The position numbers and the translations under genes are program-made. Positions 22,623 through 28,441 of a stretch of 40,173 bases of DNA are shown one piece after another; within the stretch, counting starts at the first letter, position 1; each line of letters starts with the position of its first letter. The notes under the pieces are model-generated. The model was not told the DNA's origin, made no database searches, and saw nothing but the letters and a program-made list of their open reading frames with translations. The DNA lies in contig UQWK01000015.1 in NCBI GenBank assembly GCA_900544725.1, positions 1 to 40,173 on the forward strand. Direction: 5' to 3'. Source of the stretch: an uncultured Collinsella sp. (lineage in GTDB: Bacteria > Actinomycetota > Coriobacteriia > Coriobacteriales > Coriobacteriaceae).

Positions 22623-23819
22623 GTGAAACTCATCAATAGAACGTCATATATGGACACGTTAACGAGCCTTATTGGCGTGCCGGACATCAAGGTGATCACG
22701 GGGATTCGTCGCAGTGGAAAATCAAAATTGCTCGAAGCCCTTCGCGATTACGTGGAGGCCAACCTACCCGATTCGAATGTCATTCACATCAACTACAACC
22801 TTGATGAGTTCGAGGAGCTGCTCGAATATCACGCGTTACTCGCCTATGTAAAAGAGCATCGGGTACCCGGCAAGCAAAACTTCCTGCTTATCGGCGAGGT
22901 CCAGATGTGCGACGGCTTCGAGCGCGCAATCAACAGCCTTCACGCATCCGAGCAGTACGACATCTTCATTACCGGATCGAACGCCTTTTTACTGTCGAGC
23001 GATCTGTCGACGCTCTTTACGGGACGTACGTTCGAGATTGAGGTGTTCCCATTCTCGTTTGAGGAGTATCGCTCCTATGGCGACGAGGGCGAGGTCGACC
23101 GCGACTTCGATGAGTACGCGAGGACCGGCGGCATGTCCGGTTCCTATCCTTATCCGATGCAGGAGCAGCGCTATCAATATCTCTCCAACGTCTTTAAGAC
23201 GCTGATCGTGAGGGATATCGTACAGCGGCATAACGTGAGAAATGAATCGGCGCTGCTGCGTATTGCCGATTACATGATGGACAACGTCTCCAACATCACG
23301 TCGGCTCGCAACATTACGGACGTTTTGAATGCGGACGGGCTCAAGATTACGAACAAGACGGTCGGCACGTACATGGGGTACCTGTGCGACGCGTTCGCCT
23401 TCTATAAGGTGCGTCGATACGACATTCGCGGCAAGAAATACCTCAAGAGCGGCGAGAAGTATTACCTGGCGGATCATGCGTTTAAATACGCTTTGCTCGG
23501 CACGCGCGATATGGACTGGGGTCGTGTGTACGAGAATATGGTGGCCATCGAGCTGCTGCGTCGCGGATACGAGGTGTACGTCGGCGTGCTCTACAAAAAG
23601 GAAATTGATTTTTTAGCAATCAAGCGAAGTGAGAAGTTCTACATTCAGGTGAGTGACGACATCAGCTCGGATAAGACGTTTGAACAGGAGATTTCGCCGC
23701 TCCTGAGCATTGGCGATGCGTATCCCAAGATGATTCTCGCCCGTACGCATCACGAGACAACAGATCGCGATGGGGTGCAGATTGTGGACCTGGCGAGATG
23801 GCTGGCCGGCGAGGTGTAG
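22623..23819 (+). CDS. AAA-type ATPase of the DUF4143 family
   Basis: A 398-residue protein of the AAA_14/DUF4143 group, common in gut bacteria and archaea, with no firmly known function. The P-loop reads GIRRSGKSKLL (27 onward, Lys33). The expected Walker B LDEVQ appears as LLIGEVQMCDGF: Gly91 replaces the usual Asp. A sensor-like ITGSNAFLLS and the GGMSGSYPYP motif follow. The C-terminal domain has the nuclease-like EIDFLAIKR and FYIQVS elements. The start follows the palindrome closely; a good Shine-Dalgarno is GGGGG at 22614-22618. Two palindromes precede and one follows the gene, as if the cassette were bounded by them. Confidence 0.82.
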   Translation: MKLINRTSYMDTLTSLIGVPDIKVITGIRRSGKSKLLEALRDYVEANLPDSNVIHINYNLDEFEELLEYHALLAYVKEHRVPGKQNFLLIGEVQMCDGFERAINSLHASEQYDIFITGSNAFLLSSDLSTLFTGRTFEIEVFPFSFEEYRSYGDEGEVDRDFDEYARTGGMSGSYPYPMQEQRYQYLSNVFKTLIVRDIVQRHNVRNESALLRIADYMMDNVSNITSARNITDVLNADGLKITNKTVGTYMGYLCDAFAFYKVRRYDIRGKKYLKSGEKYYLADHAFKYALLGTRDMDWGRVYENMVAIELLRRGYEVYVGVLYKKEIDFLAIKRSEKFYIQVSDDISSDKTFEQEISPLLSIGDAYPKMILARTHHETTDRDGVQIVDLARWLAGEV

Positions 23820-23831
23820 CGCCTCTCAACC

Positions 23832-23872
23832 CTATTCCTCAAAATTGAAAATAATTCAGTTTTGAGGAATAG
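23832..23872. repeat. CTATTCCTCAAAA palindrome, copy 3
   Basis: CTATTCCTCAAAA (23832-23844) and TTTTGAGGAATAG (23860-23872) with a 15-nt centre differing from copies 1 and 2. It lies between the convergent ends of the ATPase and coaX. Confidence 0.85.
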
Positions 23873-23886
23873 ACTCGGCGTTCGCT

Positions 23887-24660
23887 CTACCCCTGCTCCT
23901 GCATGCGGCGGTAGATTTCACAGATGCCCTTGATGGTGAGCTGGCCGTCGACCACGTCGAAGGCGTCGGTCGAATCGGCGACGATGCTGGCGAGGCCGCC
24001 CGTGGCGATGACGGTGGCGTCCTCGCGCCCCAGCTCGCGCTTCATGCGCGCGACCAGGCCCTCGGCCATGGCGGCGGCGCCCGTCACGGCGCCCACCTTG
24101 ATGCACTCCTCGGTATCGCGGCCGATGGCATGCTCGGGCGCCTCGAGCGGAACGCTGGCGAGCTTGGCGGCTCGGGCGGCGAGCGCGTCCATGGAGATGC
24201 GGATGCCCGGCGCAATCGCTCCGCCAATGTAGTAGCCGTCCTCGTCGATGACGTCGATGTTGGTCGCGGTGCCAAAGTCCACCACGATCGCCGGGGCGCC
24301 GTAGAAGGTCTCGGCTGCAACGGCGTTGGCGATGCGGTCGGCGCCCACGGCCTGGGGACGCGCGGCGCGCAGCTTGGTCACGGCGGCGGTCTGCGGTCCA
24401 ATGACGATGGCGTCTGCTGCGATGCGGTCGGCCACGGCGTGCCACTCGCGCGAGAGCTGCGGCACTACGCCGGCAAAGGCGATCGCGTCGACCGCATCGA
24501 GCGAGAGGTCGTACATCTTAAAGAAGCCCATCAGGCGCACGTGGATCTCGTCGGCGGTAAAAGAGCGGTCGGTGGGCATGCGCCACGACTGCACCAGCTC
24601 GTCTCCGTCAAACAGGCCCATGGCCGTCTGCGTGTTTCCCATATCGATAGCGAGCAGCAT
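23887..24660 (-). CDS. coaX: Type III pantothenate kinase
   Basis: First step of coenzyme A synthesis, phosphorylating pantothenate. 257 residues, normal for CoaX. Motifs: LLAIDMGNTQTAMGLF (phosphate loop), GADRIANAVAA, VVDFGTATNIDVID and GGAIAPGIRIS. The start ATG 24660 has GGGAG upstream on the minus strand; an ATG 21 bases further upstream (24681) is possible but lacks a ribosome site. The gene runs towards the ATPase gene and is separated from it by copy 3 of the palindrome. Confidence 0.93.
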   Translation of the reverse strand: MLLAIDMGNTQTAMGLFDGDELVQSWRMPTDRSFTADEIHVRLMGFFKMYDLSLDAVDAIAFAGVVPQLSREWHAVADRIAADAIVIGPQTAAVTKLRAARPQAVGADRIANAVAAETFYGAPAIVVDFGTATNIDVIDEDGYYIGGAIAPGIRISMDALAARAAKLASVPLEAPEHAIGRDTEECIKVGAVTGAAAMAEGLVARMKRELGREDATVIATGGLASIVADSTDAFDVVDGQLTIKGICEIYRRMQEQG

Positions 24661-24794
24661 GTCTACTCCCGGTGTCGGCATAAAAGGACGCGCACCATTG
24701 TATACGCGCCGCCGGCGTTGGGCTGCGATTCGTTTACGGGGACGCGGGGCTGAAAGTTATAAATATGAAGGAATTATGCTCTACGAGATTTTCC

Positions 24795-24823
24795 TTGCCG
24801 TTTACCGAACTCCCGCGTAATAT
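24795..24823 (+). promoter_or_regulatory. Promoter of the initiator tRNA
   Basis: TTGCCG (24795-24800), 17-base spacer, TAATAT (24818-24823). The predicted start near 24830 is about 25 bases before the tRNA. Confidence 0.65.
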
Positions 24824-24854
24824 TCTTTCTTGCGCACATGAGGCGCCCAGACAT

Positions 24855-24931
24855 TGCGGGGTGGAGCAGTCTGGTAGCTCGCCGGGCTCATAACCCGGAG
24901 GTCGTAGGTTCAAATCCTGCCCCCGCGACCA
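24855..24931 (+). tRNA. Initiator tRNA-fMet (CAT)
   Basis: A 77-nt tRNA with encoded CCA. The anticodon loop is CTCATAA, and the anticodon stem ends in three G-C pairs (GGG/CCC), the hallmark of initiators. The T arm carries GGTTCAAATCC. The acceptor stem starts with U1 opposite G72, a weak pair where most bacterial initiators have a C1-A72 mismatch. Confidence 0.93.
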
Positions 24932-24940
24932 AGAACTTGC

Positions 24941-24970
24941 AGCTCGTCGGCCTAGCCGGCGAGCTTTTTT
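24941..24970 (+). terminator. Rho-independent terminator of the tRNA gene
   Basis: AGCTCGTCGGC pairs with GCCGGCGAGCT (one G-U) around CTA, followed by six or more T. Confidence 0.9.
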
Positions 24971-25021
24971 GTTATTGCGGGACTGTGGGATCGACCCGAT
25001 TCTCAACTTTTCGGTCGAAAA

Positions 25022-25240
25022 TCTCAATCTGTAACAGGTGGACCCGATTTGGATCACTAACTGTTACAGATCGAGACAAACTGGCAGGACGGCCTCCGTC
25101 TATCTAAATCTGTAACACGAGGGACGGATTTTGCCGAGTAACTGTTACAGATTTAGATTGTCGAGAACGGGCCGAGGGGAATGTCTCGATCTGTAACAGG
25201 TAGGACTGGTTTTGGTCTGTAGATGTTACAGATCGAGACA
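25022..25240. repeat. Array 2: three inverted repeats with exactly 25-nt centres
   Basis: Arm/arm positions are 25022-25036/25062-25076, 25102-25117/25143-25158 and 25182-25198/25224-25240. Each centre is exactly 25 nt and each gap 23-26 nt, as in array 1. Arm changes are compensated: the middle copy has TCTAAATC opposite GATTTAGA. Centres of several copies share a loose TTTGG-containing pattern, so they are diverged copies of one element. The array fills the space between the tRNA terminator and the reductase gene. From 25241 to 25380 I see only the leader of that gene. Confidence 0.9.
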
Positions 25241-25380
25241 AACCGGTGGCCGGCCCCGCCCCATCCACCTGCCGCTGGCTGCTATCCGCCGATTTCAGCT
25301 GCGGCCCCGTACCCCCATGCCATATCCTTTAGACAACTACGCGGCAACATCGCCGCCGCGCCTACAAGAGAGGAATGTCC

Positions 25381-27411
25381 ATGACCGCACCTGTATCCAA
25401 GCTGCTTCAGCCCATTACGGTTGGCCCCCTTGAGCTCAAGAACCGCATTATGTTCCCGCCGCTGACCACCGGCTACGAGGAGCGCGACGGTTCCATTGGC
25501 GAGCGCAGCCTGGCTTTTTACGAGCGCCTGGCCCGTGGCGGCGTGAGCTACATCGTCATCGGCGACGTCGCTCCCGTTATGACCGCGAGCCCCACGCCCA
25601 AGCTGGCGACCGACGCCCAGATTCCCACGTTTAAGGCCCTGGCCGACGTCGTCCACAAGCACGGCGCCAAGGTCGCGCTGCAGCTGTTCCATCCCGAGTA
25701 CGACGTGCCCGGTGTCGGCCGCATGGTCATGGGCTCCATGGCCGCTGCCAAGGCCGCGCAGGAGGCCAAAGCCGCCGGCGACGAGGAGACCTTTGCCGCC
25801 AAGATGGCCGAGTCCAACGAGATTCGCAATCAGGCCTACGCCAAGCTGCACCACGACATGCAGCACTTTGTGAACGAGGCGAGCGTGGAGCAGCTCACCC
25901 AGATCAAGGAGGCCATCGCTGCCTCGGCCGCTCGCGCGCAGCAGGCCGGCATCGACGCCATCGAGGTCCACGGCGACCGCCTGGTGGGTTCGCTGTGCTC
26001 CGCGATCCTCAACCAGCGCACCGACGAGTACGGTGGCTCGTTCGAGAACCGCGTTCGCTACGCGCTCGAGGTCGTCGCTGCCATTAAGGAGGCCGCGCCG
26101 CAGCTGATGGTGGAGTACAAGCTCCCCGTGATCATGGAGAACCCCGACGGCACGCCGCGCGGCAAGGGCGGCCTGCAGCCCGACGAGGCCTGCGAGTTCG
26201 CCAAGCTGCTCGAGGGCGCGGGCATCGATATGATCCAGGTTGCGCAGGCAAACCACACCGGCAACATGGGCGACACCATTCCGCCCATGGGCGCCATGCC
26301 CTACAACTGGACGCTGCCCGTGGCCGAGCGCGTCAAGGCCCTGGTTTCCGTGCCGGTGGCAACCGTCGGCCGTGTTGTCTCGGTCGAGGCCGGCGAGAAG
26401 ATCCTGGAGGATGGCTCGGCCGACATCATCGCCTATGGTCGCTCGCTCATGTGCGACCCCGACATTGCGCTGAAGGCCGCCACGGGCGAGCCCATTCGCG
26501 AGTGCCTCAACTGCAACAAGGGCTGCGTCGACGCGATTCAAAACCGCAAGTACATCTCGTGCGTGCTCAATGCCGAGAACGGCGACGAGGCGACCATCGC
26601 CATCAAGCCGGGCGAGGGCGACAAGAAGATCGCCGTGGTGGGCGGCGGTATTGCCGGCCTGGAGGCCGCGCGTGTGGCGGCCAAGCGCGGTTACGACGTG
26701 ACCGTCTACGAGGCGAGCGATCATCTGGGCGGCCAGATTGTGCTGGCGGCCGCGCCTCCGCGCAAGGACGAAATCATGCGCTCGGTCGAGTACTACGAGA
26801 AGATTCTGCCCGGCCTGGGTGTGAAGGTCGAGCTCAACCATGTTGCTACCGCTGAGGACCTCAACGCCGCCGACGCCGCGATTGTGGCCGTGGGCGCACA
26901 CGACGTGGTCATCCCCGTTCCGGGTGCCGATTCGGACAAGGTCGTCTCGAGCTGGGACGTGCTGGCCGGCAAGGTGGAGCTTACGGGCCGCGTCGCCGTC
27001 ATTGGCGGTGGCCTGGTGGGCACCGAGACTGCCGAGTACCTGCTGCAGCACGGCTGCGAGGTGGCGATCGTGGAGATGCTCGACAAGATTGCCGCGGGCG
27101 AGTCCGAGACCATTCTGCCGCTGATCATGAGCGACTTTGCAGAGCATAACGTGGAGCAGCACGTGAAGACCCGCCTGACCGCCATTACCGACGAGGGCGT
27201 GGAGGCCGTTCGCACTGCCGAGGACGGCGCCGAGGAACCGGTGAAGATCGCCTGCGATTACGTGGTGATGGCCGTGGGCTCCAAGGCCAACGCGTTTGAT
27301 CTGGACGGCGTGACGGTGCCCGTGACCTTCGTGGGCGACTGCTCGGGCGAGCGCACCGCCGATATCGCGAGCGCCATCCGCACGGCATATCACGCGGCCA
27401 ACGAGCTGTAG
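25381..27411 (+). CDS. Old-yellow-enzyme-type NAD(P)H oxidoreductase with Fe-S cluster (FadH/BaiCD-like)
   Basis: A 676-residue flavoenzyme with an FMN TIM barrel (about 10-360), a [4Fe-4S] site (Cys375, 378, 382, 394 in CLNCNKGC...C), an FAD/NAD fold (VVGGGIAGLEAAR, ~420) and a second nucleotide fold (VIGGGLVGTETAEYL, ~541). The family (2,4-dienoyl-CoA reductase, bile-acid BaiCD/BaiH, enoate reductases) reduces activated C=C bonds. Two oddities: a ~45-residue Ala/Lys/Glu-rich insertion at about 118-165, and the usual HGxxGYL motif with its proton-donor Tyr reads HGDRLVGSL. The substrate is unknown. The start is ATG 25381 (GAGAGG seven bases upstream); ATG 25375 is too close to it. Confidence 0.85.
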   Translation: MTAPVSKLLQPITVGPLELKNRIMFPPLTTGYEERDGSIGERSLAFYERLARGGVSYIVIGDVAPVMTASPTPKLATDAQIPTFKALADVVHKHGAKVALQLFHPEYDVPGVGRMVMGSMAAAKAAQEAKAAGDEETFAAKMAESNEIRNQAYAKLHHDMQHFVNEASVEQLTQIKEAIAASAARAQQAGIDAIEVHGDRLVGSLCSAILNQRTDEYGGSFENRVRYALEVVAAIKEAAPQLMVEYKLPVIMENPDGTPRGKGGLQPDEACEFAKLLEGAGIDMIQVAQANHTGNMGDTIPPMGAMPYNWTLPVAERVKALVSVPVATVGRVVSVEAGEKILEDGSADIIAYGRSLMCDPDIALKAATGEPIRECLNCNKGCVDAIQNRKYISCVLNAENGDEATIAIKPGEGDKKIAVVGGGIAGLEAARVAAKRGYDVTVYEASDHLGGQIVLAAAPPRKDEIMRSVEYYEKILPGLGVKVELNHVATAEDLNAADAAIVAVGAHDVVIPVPGADSDKVVSSWDVLAGKVELTGRVAVIGGGLVGTETAEYLLQHGCEVAIVEMLDKIAAGESETILPLIMSDFAEHNVEQHVKTRLTAITDEGVEAVRTAEDGAEEPVKIACDYVVMAVGSKANAFDLDGVTVPVTFVGDCSGERTADIASAIRTAYHAANEL

Positions 27412-27483
27412 TTAACTTCGCGGCCAGGCGGGGCGGTAGCACGGATCCGCCTCGCCCGACTGCGTCCCATCGGGTGTCAACCG

Positions 27484-27526
27484 GGGCGGGGTCTGCAAGC
27501 GCAGCAGGTCCCGCCCTTTTTGTTTT
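27484..27526 (+). terminator. Rho-independent terminator of the reductase gene
   Basis: GGGCGGG (27484-27490) pairs with CCCGCCC (27510-27516), with an inner CTGC/GCAG pair, followed by TTTTTGTTTT. Confidence 0.85.
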
Positions 27527-27856
27527 GCTCCGGTGGATGGCTATGCGCGCTAATCACGAGGAGCGAGGGCGTCTACTGCCTTGCGGACCGCTCAGAATTG
27601 TTGAGGGAGGGGTTAATACTTATATCCTCTATACCAAAGGACATAAAGAGATGCCAATTTTGTTGGCAAGCGAATGACGATTGGCTGCGAGCTAGCTACC
27701 AGCGTAAATAATCGATAAAGAAATGTCGTAAATTGGTGTCAAATGCCCAGATAACGCCGCGTCTATTTTAATTAACTGCTTTGAACAAACAGTAAAATGC
27801 TACTATCTAACTCGCACGTAAGAAAGCAATTTAACGTTTAAGGCTAAGAAGTAGAA
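27527..27856. other. AT-rich intergenic stretch
   Basis: About 330 bases of markedly lower GC than the surroundings, with no gene I can support and short frames only. A possible promoter for the next gene is TTGAAC (27781-27786), 17 bases, TATCTA (27804-27809), a weak -10. The base composition suggests foreign origin together with the OrfA-like gene. Confidence 0.5.
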
Positions 27857-27865
27857 GTGGCAGGT

Positions 27866-28261
27866 ATGTCAGAAGCAACAAGGACTCGTACGCATGCGCC
27901 CGAGGTTAGGCAGCACGCCGTCGAGATCCTCCAAGAGGGGGTCGGTCACCGCGCCCTCGCCGCAAAGCTTGGCATTCCCCAGGCCACGGCTCGTCAGTGG
28001 GCCCGCGCGTATGCCGTGGGCGGCGCCGACGCCGTGCTCAACGCGGGCGCTCGTCATCACACTTATTCGTACGACGTAAAGCTCGCCGTGGTTAAGGACC
28101 GTCTGGAAAACGGCTTGACGGTTCGCGATGCCATGATCAAGTACAAGATTCCCAGCGAGTCTTCGGTCAAGGCTTGGTGCCGCCGGTATCGCGAGAGTGG
28201 TGAGTCCGCGCTGGTCGATAAGCCGCGCGGTCGCAAGCCGCGCGTTAAAAAGGCGGAATAG
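27866..28261 (+). CDS. Orphan IS3-family OrfA-like helix-turn-helix protein
   Basis: A 131-residue basic protein with two helix-turn-helix units: one around HRALAAKLGIPQATARQWAR, one around TVRDAMIKYKIPSESSVKAW. Each is followed by a short wing such as YRESGESALVDKPRGRKP, the arrangement of IS150-group OrfA. The leucine-zipper tail of OrfA is absent and no OrfB (DDE transposase) follows, so it is either an insertion-sequence remnant or a domesticated DNA-binding protein. The reading is open and has its own terminator. GTG 27857 is an alternative start; ribosome sites are weak for both. Confidence 0.7.
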   Translation: MSEATRTRTHAPEVRQHAVEILQEGVGHRALAAKLGIPQATARQWARAYAVGGADAVLNAGARHHTYSYDVKLAVVKDRLENGLTVRDAMIKYKIPSESSVKAWCRRYRESGESALVDKPRGRKPRVKKAE

Positions 28262-28273
28262 CGAACGGGATGG

Positions 28274-28296
28274 TGCGCCCACAGGGGCGCATTTTT
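28274..28296 (+). terminator. Rho-independent terminator of the OrfA-like gene
   Basis: TGCGCCC pairs with GGGCGCA around ACAG, followed by TTTTTC. It lies 13 bases past the stop. Confidence 0.8.
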
Positions 28297-28441
28297 CTTG
28301 CCGCCTCTCTGCTCCAAAGCGGACATGCCCTTACCCCGTACGCCTAAAACTCCCCAGTTGACCGAAAACCTGCCGCCGCTACTCCTCAATTGAGCTATAA
28401 CGTTAAAAAATTGCAGCGTTTTTGCATGGGGGAGTGATGGT

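Noticed and set aside
25282..27393. 703-codon - strand frame opposite the reductase
   Set aside because: A shadow of the old-yellow-enzyme gene, rich in His, Leu and Gly with no domain.
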